DNA of 64,000 nucleotides from Erythroxylum novogranatense (lineage: Eukaryota; Streptophyta; Magnoliopsida; Malpighiales; Erythroxylaceae): the NCBI GenBank assembly GCA_029891385.1, contig CM057234.1, positions 27,266,350 through 27,330,349 of the forward strand, read 5' to 3'. The notes beneath the pieces were generated by a model that ran no database searches, was not told where the DNA came from, and saw nothing but the letters and a program-made list of their open reading frames with translations. Every line of letters starts with the position of its first letter. Position 1 is the first letter of the stretch. Positions 31,299 to 42,156 of the stretch are shown here, one piece after another. A program made the position numbers and the translations under genes.

Positions 31299-31562
31299 TT
31301 TTGTGATGTTTTTAAAACGTCACAAAATGTCCAAAAACGTCGCATAATGTCTTTTGCGACGTTTTAAAAAATGTCACAAAAAACATCGCGAAATGTGATG
31401 TAGGCAAAAGGTTTCTGCGACGTTTTATGTAAAACGTCACAAAAAAATACTGACAATTCGCGACGTCTATAAAAACGTCACTAAAAGTTTGGACAATTCG
31501 TCGCGGAATGCCTTTCGCGACGTTTCTAAAAACGTCACAAAATGTCTTCCGCGACGTTTTTA
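31299..31562. repeat. CACTA left subterminal repeat array
   Basis: About ten copies of an ACGT-centred word, in both orientations (AAAACGTCACAAA / GCGACGTTTT). The first pair forms a near-perfect 29-bp palindrome at 31299-31327 (14-bp arms around one T). Such clustered inverted words are expected binding sites for CACTA transposase-associated proteins. Confidence 0.85.
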
Positions 31563-34500
31563 TTATTATTTTTCCAATTTTTAGAAAGTCATATTAATTT
31601 AATAATTTTTAATTTTAATAATTATTTTTTAAAATATAATTTTTTAATCTTATTTATTTAATATCTATTCAATATTATTTATAAATTTTATTTATCTAAT
31701 AATTCTTAAATTTTTAGTATATCATTAATTTTAATAATTATTCATGTATCACAAGAATTTCATATCTGTAAACAATGTATTATTTAATTGCAATTATGAA
31801 CATGTCATAACACGATAATTAATATCAAAATGAGTACATATATCAAACTTCTTGTATTATACATTCTTATATCAATATGACGCTTGGATGGATCCTTGAC
31901 TTACTCTTTGCCAAACCACATTTGTTCATTAATGCTACGGAGAAAGGCCTAGTGATGAACACTACCACGAGAGGCAAATGGTGATCTTGAATCTCATTCA
32001 TTATAGAAGTTGATGAGGATGATTGACTGCCCTTGTAAACTGTTTCAGCAATTTGCCCATCTAAAGATCACTCGACTTTCTTCTTTGTTGGGTAATTGGG
32101 ATATGTACACTTGTAATAGCTTCTCAGATTTCACTTCCTTTGACTTGTTTTTGACCATATTTTCTCTAGTTGTATCCATCTTCCGATCTTTTACGCTCTC
32201 TAACAGATCGATCTGCTTTTCTTCTTGATTTCCATAATCACACCGAAAATCGTTCTTGGCTTGATTGTTCATTTGGGTTGCAGCAATCTCGAAGTGAAGC
32301 TCAGCATCGAGGAGTGTTCTTGTTTAATCGCACTTTTAGGTTTTGGAAACTCCATTCTGCTTTGTTAGTGAAGAACATTAGAAAGGAACAAAGGACGATA
32401 AGCAAAACATTAAAAAATCGGAAAACCGAATGAGACCTGAATAATAGCAGCATTTTACGCTATAATATGCACATTTACAGATTGAAAACCAAATATGTGG
32501 ATAAAACACTAAACATTTTCAAAATCTTGAACTTAAGTTGGTATTCCAAGCAATTTATAGTTCAAAATGTTTGACCATATAGTATCAGCCAGCAAATCAG
32601 AAAACACTTGTGATACTACTGAAACAATCAATATCAAAAGGATATAATTGCCAACTCAGCACACTACTTGATTTCATAATCCAATCGTCCTGATCAAAAG
32701 TAGGCAATATCTATATGTCCACCTTAAAAACAATATTACAGTAACCAATTGATTTATGAGCAGCCAAGAGGTCCCAGAATGGAAATTACCTGTCCATCCA
32801 AACTCAAAGCTCACTAAGAAAAGAAAATTAAAAAATGAAATAACATATGAAATAAGAAAGCTAAAGATGAGATAATAAAGATCAGTATAAGGCTCCACAA
32901 ATTGATATTTCTCTGCAGTTTCAATTAACAATCCTACCCTCAAGATTATACATAATAATAGAAAATAAAAGAGAATTAAGTTGAGATAACTAATCTAAAC
33001 TAACAAAACTTGAGCAGTCAGAAAACATACAAGACAGACATAAAAGAGAGGCATTAAGGGCCCTCATCAAGTTAAAAAGAAATGCATTAGGCATAAGCAT
33101 AAAAGAGAGGTATAAAGAAAAGGCATTATTGTCAGGTCTCATGAATCCCATATTAGGCTTCTTAGCTTTTCAAATCGCAGGAAAGTTTACATATGAAGTT
33201 GTTATCAATTGACAGCAATCACTCATTCCGAAAGTAGAAAACTTTAACTTATTCTTTTTTTAACAAAATAATCAAAATCCAAAATTTCAGTTGATTAGTG
33301 CATATGTAAATGCAGTGCAAGGCATTTGTGAAACAGTCATTGAAGCTGTTTGTTTTCAGGATATATTTTGATCTGAACAAAACAAGCAATTGCATTATGC
33401 ATGGGTCACAAGGACAATTCTGAAACAAATGAGATCCTTATATAGCTCATGGGTGTCTGAAACATCCACTTGGTTATGCAAATATATTCTAGTGATCTAA
33501 AGCCGATGATTCGAGGTTTATTGGTCTCAAAATGAACATTTTCCTATTCCAAATATGGATAACGTGAATTGCATAACCACAAAGCACACAAAATGCAAAA
33601 ACACCAATATGAACATAAGATACGAAACCTCAATTCCAATGATTCAACTCAACACAAACTCGGTGCTATTGCATGCACCTCTACCAGATCTTTTAGATAA
33701 TCGAAAAGATAATAACTTTGGAGGCGACTAAGAAGAAGCATGGAAGAGAAACGGCGAGGCGGACGGATGACGATAGCATAAGGGTTTAGGCGAATGAAGC
33801 TTTTGCAACAATAATGAACACAACAACTGAAAAATTGGCTTTCCTTGAACCTTCAACGATCGATTGATTTTCAAATTTAGGGTTTTGGTGGAAATGGCGA
33901 GCCTGCAGTAGGCCTCTGTCATTGATGCCCGTGCCAAGGCGTTATGGCCCTCTCACGATCGATACCCTCTGAAACGTCTCAAAGAAGCGGGTTTGATGAG
34001 GAATCCATTCAGAAATGCATTCGCATCGGTCGTCATAGCCTAAAAAAGCCCCAAGTTGGGCTTTTGAAACTTGCTCTTCATCTTTCGGTTCCCTCTAACT
34101 AAACAACACACGAAAAACTAAAGATTTTAATAGGAGAAAGCAAAATCAACAACTTTCATTCACATACGATCTTAAAATCGTGTCCAAAACCTTGAAGGCT
34201 TGGTCTTCACCGGCGGCTTGTTTGTGTTGGTCCAATACAAACCCTAGCTTGAGCTTGATCTTTGTCGATTGGGTTTCCGCAATAGGAAGAAGAAACCGAG
34301 GATTTCAAATCTCGATTTGGGATTCCTAGTTGCTCGATAATAGCCGAGTCCGTAATGAACTTGGCCGCGAACAACAATTTCTTCGCTTTTCGATGCTTGA
34401 CGAAAGTCGCAAAGATCTTGAACATTTGGAGGACTAAGATAGAAAAGAGGCTTAGTGACGATTTTTGTGTGACGATTTTTGTTTTACGCTCGGTTTTGAA

Positions 34501-34580
34501 AGTTGGGGTTTTTGCCTCTCAATTTCACCGTATTGGCTTCGACTGGTTTTATTTGGTTTAAGCTTTGTTGAATTTTATAA
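31563..34580. other. CACTA interior of unknown origin
   Basis: No transposase domain was recognised. Modest open stretches occur: a Lys/Glu-rich minus-strand stretch at 32045-32272, a basic minus-strand stretch at 33728-33937, and minus strand 34207-34425 (starts MFKIFATFVKHRKAKKLLFA). The region at 33,700-34,450 is richer in G+C than its surroundings, which could mean captured host exon sequence. None was matched to a family, so no gene is called. Confidence 0.4.
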
Positions 34581-34775
34581 CAACGACGACGTTTTTTCGA
34601 TAAAACGTCGCAGGTTCTATTTTGAAATGTTTTTTGAATGAAACGTCGTAAAAGTATTATGAATTGGTGACGTTTATATAAAACGTTGTAAAAAAATCAA
34701 TTTTTTCGTGACGTTTAAACGTCACGAAAAGTCTTCACAATCTGTGATGTTTTTTTGATAAAACGTCGTAGATTA
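34581..34775. repeat. CACTA right subterminal repeat array
   Basis: About seven or eight copies of GACGTTT/AAACGTC words, including GTGACGTTTAAACGTCAC, a perfect 18-bp palindrome near 34709-34726. They mirror the left array and support the element's boundaries. Confidence 0.83.
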
Positions 34776-34796
34776 TATATATTTCTTGTAGTGATT

Positions 34797-35520
34797 GGAC
34801 CCAACTTTCTTGATTGGCTGAGAAATCTGAGAATTGTTCTCAGATATGAGGAACTGGGCTATGTCCTAGATGTTCCACTTCTTGATCCACTACTTTGTTG
34901 ATGCTTGATGAGGATCGAAAAACTTATCGTAAGCATCTCAAAGACGATGACATGGCTACCCAGATTATGCTAGCCTCGATGTCACTAGAGAGCTGCGAGC
35001 GACGCGAGTCTATGGATGCTAATACCATAGTGTTTCATCTTAGGGAGCTTTTTGATGAGCAAGCTCGGTCTGAAAGGTTCGAGACCTCGAGGCTACTCTT
35101 CACTACTAAGAGGACTCCAGGTTCATCTGCAGTGCAGTATGCATTGAAGATGAATGGGTATATTGAGAGGTTGGTCGTCTTGGGTTTTGTTATGGATTAT
35201 GAATTAAGTGTTGACTTAATTCTAGTTGGATTGTCTGATAGTTATTCACAGTTTGTGTTAAACTATCGGATGAACCAAATATCTACAACAATCCCTGAGT
35301 TGATCAATTTGCTCAAGACAGCAGAGCAATCTATCAAGAAGGATAGTAAGGCAGTGCTTGTGGTGGACTCTTCTTCTTCTGGTTCCAAGAAAAGCTGAAG
35401 AAGAAAAGGTCTAAGAAACCAAAAGGAAGTGCAGCCAAAAGAAAACCAAAGAAACGCACTAAAGGAACTTGCTTCCATTATGGCAAGATCGCCACCTTTG
35501 GAGCGAAATTGTAAAATCTA
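34797..35520 (+). pseudogene. Angela-A gag, 3' piece
   Basis: Resumes GPNFLDWLRNLRIVLRYEEL, shifts frame near 34895, then is open to 35398. It has the Angela gag blocks QIMLASMSLESCERRES, FDEQARSERFETSRLLF and ELINLLKTAEQSIKK. A second frame change near 35395 leads to a Lys-rich tail. The zinc knuckle starts CFHYGK, with Tyr in place of the second Cys, and its remainder is frameshifted. Gag would form the particle and bind RNA; here it is inactive. Confidence 0.88.
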
Positions 35521-35949
35521 TCTGGAAGAATTGAAGCGAAGAAGGCATCGGATGCCTCGGCTCCTTCTGTGTATGTTTGTCATTGAGGTTAATCATTTTA
35601 CGATCATAACATATGGGTATTAGATACGGTTATGGCTCACACATATGCAATGATATCACGGGCCTCGGGGACGATGAACAACTCATGAAGGAGAACTAGA
35701 CTGCGTGTAGGAAATGGAGCAAGAGTTCTTGCATTAGCCGTAGGCACTTATTTTTTGTCTCTCCCAGTGGGCTTGTAATTAAATTGGATGAATGTTATTT
35801 TGTACTGTTTTAACAAAGAACATATTATGCATTTCTTGTTTAAATAGAATTTGGTTTCCATTTGACTTTTAGTAACAATGGTTGTTCAATTAGTTTGAAT
35901 GGAATGCTTTATCGTCTTTGTACATTATGCAATGGAATTTACATATTAG
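35521..35949 (+). pseudogene. Angela-A protease region, decayed
   Basis: Remnants of a Copia aspartic protease are readable only by changing frame. TTAGATACG (Leu-Asp-Thr) near 35620 marks the usual LDTG active site, but lost G bases remove the Gly and shift the frame. Later pieces resemble VGNGARV and YFLSLPSGLVIKLDE (near 35710-35795). No intact frame exists. Confidence 0.55.
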
Positions 35950-36606
35950 ATGTCACATCCAATTATGAATGTCAATGACACGAAAAGACATAAGCGAGAC
36001 AATTTAAAATCAACTTACTTATGGCATTATGCGCTTGGCCATATAAATGAGAGCAGCGTAACTAAACTCCACAAGAGTGGTAGTTTAGGGTCATTTGATT
36101 ATGAATCATATGACATATGTGAATCTTGTTTATTAGGCAAGATGACTAAGTTACCCTTTAAGGAAAGGGTGAGCAGCGGATTTGGAATATCGGACCTAAT
36201 ACATTCGGATGTATGTGGTCCGATGTCCATCCATGCTAGAAGTGGTTGTCTTTACTTCATTACCTTTATCGATGATTATTCTCGATATGGGTACCAGTCG
36301 ATGAGATACAAATCTGAAGCATTTGAAAAGTTCAAACAATTGAAATGAAGTAGAAACCAACTTGGGAAAAGTATCAAGACATTACGATCCGATAGTGGTG
36401 GGGAATACTTGGACCAACAAATTTTAGATTATCTCAGAGATAATGGGATTTTATCTCAATGGACTCCTCCTTACACACCACAGCATAATGGTGTGGCAGA
36501 AAGGAGAAATCGAACTTTGTTAGACATGGTACGATCGATGATGGGCTTTGTAAAGTTACCAAAATCCTTTTGGGGTATGCACTCGAGGCGATTGTTTATT
36601 TGTTAA
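35950..36606 (+). pseudogene. Angela-A integrase, broken
   Basis: The pre-integrase HHCC block is LWHYALGHINESSVTKLHKSG with CESCLLGKMTKLPF. The core has the first Asp in DLIHSDVCGPMS and the motif YFITFIDDYSRYGY; a few codons are missing after it. A frameshift near 36345 precedes LRSDSGGEYLDQQ (second Asp) and PYTPQHNGVAERRNRTLL (catalytic Glu), ending at a premature stop at 36604-36606. The DDE residues are all recognisable, but the frame is broken. Confidence 0.87.
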
Positions 36607-38077
36607 ACGAGTTCCATCAAAGCGATTGATGTTACTCCATATGAGATGTGGACTAACAAAGACCTTATCTTACTCATTTGAAAGTTTGGGGTTGTCTACT
36701 TATGTGAAGCGGATACGATCGGATAAACTTGATGCAAAGTCGACAAGTGTTTGTTTGTAGGATATCTTAAAGAAACAATAGGATATCAATTCTACCTTCT
36801 TTGAGGAATAAAAGGTGTTTGTTTCAAAGCATGTTGTCTTTTAGAGAAGAGTTTCTTTTACAAGAAGGCGATGGGAGCAAAATTGAACTTGAAGAAGTTC
36901 AAGATGCTCGAATAAACCTTGATCAATCGCTGAACTGGCTGTGACTCATACGGATGAAATAACAGTTCAACCTTCTACAACACACGAAATTGTAGAGGTC
37001 ACGTAGGATCGCTCTGTTCCCGAGAGATATGGATTTCTCATGAATGAACAGAATGACGTATTGCTCATAGAAGATGATGAGCCTACCACCTATGAAGAGG
37101 TTCTGAAGAGTTCAGAGTCTGAGAAATGACTTCATGCCATGAACGCTGAAATGGATTCCATGTATGAAAACCATGTATGGACTTTGGTTGAGGCACCCGA
37201 AGGAATAAAACCCATAGGGTGTAAATGAGTTTTCAAAAAGAAAACCGTCATGGATGGTAATGTGATTACCTATAAAGCAAGACTTGTGGCTAAAGGTTTT
37301 CGTTAAAGACAAGGAGTTGACTACGACGAGACCTTCAGCCCAGTAGCAATGCTTAAATCTATTAGGATACTCCTAGCCATTGCCACTTATTATAATTATG
37401 AGATATGGCAAATGGATGTGAAGACAGCTTTCCTAAATAGAAATCTAGCTGAGGATGTGTATATGACACAACCTGAGGGCTTCATCTCCTATGATGGCGA
37501 AAAGGTATGCAAGCTTCAGAAATCCATCTATGGATTGAAGCAAGCATCCAGGAGTTGGAATATTCGTTTTGATGAGGTAATCAAAGAGTTTGGTTTCTCA
37601 CAAAATCCGGATGAATACTGTGTGTATAAGAAGGTTAGTGGGACTGCAATCGTATTCCTTGTGTTATATGTAGATGACATATTATTACTAGGAAACGATG
37701 TCTCTATGCTACAATTTGTGAAGATTTAGTTGTCCAAGCAATTTGTCATGAAAGACCTTGATGAAGCAACTTATATCCTTGGGATAAGGATCTATAAAGA
37801 TAGATCAAAAAGGTTGCTTGGTCTTTCACAATCAACGTACATAGACGAGATGCTGAAGAGGTTTAGCATGGAGCAATCCAAGAGAGGGTACCTTCTCGTG
37901 ACTCATGGGATAACACTCTCGAAATCTATGTGTCCTAAGACACAAGATGAGAGGATGCGCATGAATATGATCCCGTATGCATCTGCGGTAGGATCTATCA
38001 TATGCATAATGCTATGTACGAGACCCGATGTATCATATGCTCTAAGTGTTACGAAAGATACCAATCGAATCTGGTGA
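36607..38077 (+). pseudogene. Angela-A reverse transcriptase region, broken
   Basis: The first 700 bp (integrase tail and linker) has dense frame changes and a stop within the GxxW-FK block near 37227. RT then reads SIRILLAIATYYNYEIWQMD with the catalytic Asp in WQMDVKTAFLN, YGLKQASRSWNIRFDEV and VLYVDDILLLGND. A stop at 37727-37729 replaces a Trp-like position (KIWLSKQF in relatives). The frame continues through DLDEATYILGIRIYKDRS to RPDVSYALSVT. The domain is nearly complete but cannot be translated. Confidence 0.88.
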
Positions 38078-38660
38078 GGGTCATCTTTGGGTGGTATCGA
38101 GAATATCCTCAATACTTGCGAAGGACTAAGGATGTTTTCTTGATATATGGAGATGGAGATCTCAAAGTGAGTGGGCATCTGATGCTAGTTTTCAATCTGA
38201 TAAGGATGATTCTAAATCCCAATAAGGTTATATATTCACATCGAGCGGCGAGGCGATCGGTTGGAAGAGTTCCAAACAAGAGACAACTGCCGATTCAACA
38301 ACTGAGGCAGAGTATATTGCCGCTTCAAATGTAGCAAAAGAAGCAGTTTGGATCAAGAAGTTCATTACTGAACTTGGTGTGGTTCCTAGGCGTGATGGGC
38401 CCATCTGATTGTATTGTGACAATAATGGGGCTATTACGCGCGAAGGAATCAAGGTCTCATCAACGATCCAAACACGCACTCTGCGAGATATCATCGATCG
38501 GGGAGATCATTGGGCGAGGTGATGTCGGATAGAGAGAATTCCCTTGACGAGAATATTGTTGATCCGTTGACAAAGCCATTATCACAGAAGAGCTTTGATT
38601 CTCATGTACTAGCCTATGGTATTAGATATCAAGGCGATTGGCTTTAGGTCAAGTGGGAGA
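38078..38660 (+). pseudogene. Angela-A RNase H region and purine tract
   Basis: Pieces in changing frames: ADSTTEAEYIAAS and VAKEAVWIKKFITELGVV (about 38285-38380), DPLTKPL-like wording near 38570, and a terminal IRYQGDWL before TAG at 38646. Short garbled patches near 38450-38510 differ from Angela-B by many small indels. The purine tract AAGTGGGAGA (38651-38660) precedes the 3' LTR. Confidence 0.8.
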
Positions 38661-38661
38661 T

Positions 38662-39932
38662 TGTTAGAGTAGTGCCTAAAGGCAATCGCCTTTAGTGCGT
38701 TTTGTACAAAGTTATTATGCGGACTTTATGAATAAATAAAGAAAGGCATATTTCATTAATTTGATGTTCATTATTTATGAACTGATATTGATCAATAAGC
38801 AAATTAATGAAGTCCATGATATATGACATAGCATGAAGAAAATTATGATGTGAGCATACTTCTGAGATTCTTATCATGTGCAATTATGTCGATTATCTAA
38901 ATTATCCTAGTCATAGGATTCTTGGCTGGACATCGGTGTCCGGAGAGACTAGCACATCTCAAGCTCTTTGATTTGATCAAGCGGTGGATCTCGAAGCGTA
39001 AATATGAGATATTTAGAGTTGAGATGTGAATGCTTACTAGAGGTAGTAAGTACATTGGATGGCTGCTATGAGATCATCACATGGATGTCCTATTCTAATG
39101 TCGGTGATAATCTCATCATAGCAATGGTGCAAGTATCCTTAGACTTGAGGTACTCGAGGATATCTTGAATCTTGATTACGTGCTTTGAATCCATTTCTTG
39201 TTGCCTTACAATTCGCTCATAGGGTGGTGATTGGAGTGCGACTTGAGGTATTCAAAGGTAATTGAGTAGCCAATAAATGATTCACCACTTCGTGATAGCG
39301 AAGATGATACCCATGGCCTCTTGTCGGGGTCATTACTTGGAAATCTCTGGTAGAGTATCGTATTTCATGAAGAGTGTCTTGGTGACATATAAAGTAATAA
39401 GTCCCGGACAAGAACTGATATCACTTGGACTAGATTTGGCGTAGTCGATCTAGTAAGAGTTGACACTTGCCCATACTCATAACCAAGTGGGGTATAGCAT
39501 GGTGAAAGGACGAATTGCACAGTAATTGTCTATGGAAAGGTTCGTGATATGGTTCATGATGAATATAGATTCATTCGTCAAACCAATTACTTTTCGATCA
39601 ATTGGGGGTCATGATGTGTTGCTAGATACCGCTCATGACTTGCTCAGATTAAATGTTAATCTAAGTGGCCAACATAACCAGGAACCTAATGGGTTACACG
39701 CATAAGAGTGATTCGGAGAATTTGTAAAATAGTTTTGAACAGAGATCCAATATATGGAGAGCAATAGGATTAAATGGATCTCGATGAGATCGAGATATGT
39801 CCCGATGAGATCGCGACATCGATATTGCTGAAAAAGGTTTCTGGTGGTTTTTTCATACTGGGACCCGGTAGGCCGGTAGGACCGACCCCAGTGTGACTAG
39901 ACCACTTCAGCATTTATATATATATAGAATTA

Positions 39933-39964
<32 letters not shown>

Positions 39965-40001
39965 AAACGTGGAAGGAGGGGAATAAGCCTTATCATCTTA
40001 A

Positions 40002-40039
<38 letters not shown>

Positions 40040-40493
40040 CTAACGTGGAAGCCTCTCCACCATTAGCATTTACTGTCTTTTAATTGTTAAAGACAAATAA
40101 ATATAAGATGAAAGATGAAGGTGGATGGTGGTTGATGGTCGTGGATTTGAAGAAAGGGTTTCTAAAACCCATAGCTTCCTTTCTTCATCATCTTCATCAA
40201 GGCTTCATCTTCTTCCTCTTCATCTCCTTCATCGTTTCTCCTTAGCTCTCCAAGAACAAAGGTAAGATCTAGCAGTCTTTACTTTGTTCTAGCTATTCCC
40301 GGGTCAAAGGGTTTACCCCGGTTAGGTTCTCTGATCTCTGCATGGATACCGTTAGAGACGGTCTCTTTTGGTCGTTATGGTTTGACGTCGTTATATAGAC
40401 ACATAGATCCTGACTTTCGGGAAGGTCCCGGAACAAAAAATTTTTGTTTTCCGCACCGTGTGCATGTGATGCACACACCGGGATTTTCCTACA
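38662..40493 (+). repeat. Angela-A 3' LTR (1,832 bp)
   Basis: Same start and end as the 5' LTR. It is longer because it keeps about 160 bp near 39673-39832 and has larger GT (about 39942-39963) and TA (about 40006-40037) microsatellites. Numerous short indels separate it from the 5' copy, so the insertion is not recent or the sequence has errors. Confidence 0.9.
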
Positions 40494-40498
40494 CTGAT

Positions 40499-41310
40499 GA
40501 CTTCAACTAATGATAATTAATTAATTTTAAAATATAATTTATTATATTAAAAATATCAACACAACAATATAATTACAAAATAAAAACAAGATGATAAAAT
40601 AAAACATGTTTTATGTTTAGTTTTATATTACAAAGCTCAACCAAATATATTTTTATTTTCAGATTTTATATTACATATCTTAACCAAAGTTTTTATTTTT
40701 AGATTTTATATTACATATCTCAACCAAAAGGTTTTTTAATAGAAACTAAAAATAAAAACTACAATAAAAATAGAAATGGAATCAAACAACTCCTAAGTTA
40801 ATAGAAAATTAAACTTACATTAAATATTTTCTACATTAAAATTTTGAATTTTTTCTTTAGGACTTTGTTTTCACATAGATAATTTGTCTAACATAACATA
40901 GGTCCGTAGTTTTAGAATATATATACTTGAAATATGAGTTAAATGTGATTACAACTAATATGATTGAGACATGTGAAAGTGAGAAATGTGATGTTGATAT
41001 GAAGAGTCTTCTCTTTTAGATTCCGCAAGGCGACCAAAGAAGATGAATCGTGTAGAGGTGTTGAAAATAAGGATTTTAAAAAATTAGGAAATTAGTGTTA
41101 AGGTGTTTGGTTAATTTAGGAGTTTTGAATGGAACTCATGTTATGCGAGAAAAATTTTCTACGTAACCATGGAATCTTAAAAGAAAAAAGAATTCAAAAT
41201 TTTATAAAGAAAATATTTAATGGATGGGTTAATTTCTATTAACTTAAGGTAAGCGTCTTTTTAAATATTTATGAAACATTTTTTAGGAATAAGTTGTGAA
41301 ATATTATTAA
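40499..41310. other. AT-rich intergenic stretch
   Basis: No gene recognised. A short tandem-like doublet, TTTTATATTACA(T/A)A(T/G)CTCAACCAAA, occurs around 40622-40730 in three imperfect copies. Confidence 0.45.
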
Positions 41311-41313
41311 TAA

Positions 41314-42156
41314 TCAAACAAAATTCATAATAGCAGGAGATGGTATATCAAACCACTTTCCTAAGTCTGACTCGGAATGAGCACCCACAGCAATAGTATG
41401 TGCGGCTACATTCGCAAACCTATAAGCAAAACAACAAGATACGGACTCTAACTCACTAATGAGAGAGATACAATCTTGAATAAGAAGACCAAACGTCGAA
41501 ACATCTGTAGTTGAAGAATCCTCAATAGCTTGAACCACTAACTTTGGATCTGATTTTACAACCACATTTCTTCATAGACGTGTTTTTACCCAACTCAACA
41601 CCTCTCAAATTGCTATTGCCTCGTCAGCCTTAGCTGACAAGAAACCCACCACACGCCAAGCTCTAACAGCAAAAAAACCTCCATCCGCTCTACGAACCAC
41701 TACCCCAGTACCCACATAACCAGTACTCGTTCCTATTGAGACATCTACATTGATTTTCAAAAAACCATTAGGTGGTGGCTTCCATTGATGAAGTGCCCGA
41801 GAGTTAGCAGCAGGTACAGGCTGAATATTAGAAGTAGACCATTCATCAAAATAGTTTCTAGCCATATGAATTATAGACCACGCATTACACCTCTTTCCCT
41901 GCCATACCACTTGATTTCGAAAAGTCCAAATAGCCCATAGCAACATTAACACAGCACCAGCTTGTACATTAGGCATTCCTAGCCAAACTTGTCCACACCA
42001 GGCCATAAACGAATTAATAGGAAACAAAGTAGTAGTAAATCTAGCAAGTCTCCATATATTAACAACAAATGGACACTTCACCAACACATGCATTACCGTT
42101 TCATTGAATCCACAACAAAAAGGACAGGAGTCAATTACCGGGACTCTTCGTTGCAC
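41314..42156 (-). pseudogene. LINE-2 zf-RVT and RNase H
   Basis: Minus strand 42156-41605 reads CPFCCGFNETVMHVLVKCPF, the zinc-binding zf-RVT domain, then a spacer with WTFRNQVVWQG and the RNase H start WKPPPNGFLKINVDVSIG with VRRADGGFFA and AKADEAIAI. After a stop at about 41605 the RNase H continues MVVKSDPKLVVQAIED and FANVAAHTIAVGA (41565-41314). The Asp of NVD, Glu of DEA, Asp of SD and the late His are recognisable, though the late block has Ala where VAHxLA normally follows an Asn-Asp. The interruption makes it non-functional. Confidence 0.85.

Larger units (their letters stand above)
31276..34796. mobile_element. Non-autonomous CACTA transposon inside Angela-A gag
   Basis: The element is 31279-34793 (3,515 bp). 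Termini are CACTACAAGAAA at the left and TTTCTTGTAGTG at the right, a perfect 12-bp inverted repeat of the CACTA (En/Spm) type. The flanking triplets ACT and ATT are a 3-bp TSD with one change. Dense subterminal repeats of GACGTTTT/AAAACGTC occur within about 300 bp of each end, as transposase-binding regions do in CACTA elements. No transposase (TNPD/DDE) coding was recognised, so it depends on an autonomous relative. Confidence 0.93.
27470..40493 (+). mobile_element. Angela-A: Angela-like Copia element carrying a nested CACTA
   Basis: LTRs start TGTTAGAG and end CCTACA. The flanks ATGAT (27465-27469) and CTGAT (40494-40498) match at 4 of 5 bases, a plausible TSD. The element is 13,024 bp, or about 9.5 kb without the CACTA insertion. 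It has an iMet PBS, a long leader (29131-31227), gag, a decayed protease, integrase, RT, RNase H and the purine tract AAGTGGGAGA before the 3' LTR. The Angela lineage is inferred from gag wording (SNKLTGPNFLDWLRNLRIVL), IN and RT wording, and LTR length. Many small indels break the coding region. Confidence 0.9.

Noticed and set aside
34207..34425. A host gene inside the CACTA element
   Set aside because: Only a 72-codon open stretch is seen, with no recognised domain or supported exon structure; kept as possible captured sequence.
28559..40037. TA and GT runs as regulatory elements
   Set aside because: They are ordinary microsatellites that vary between the two LTRs of the same element.
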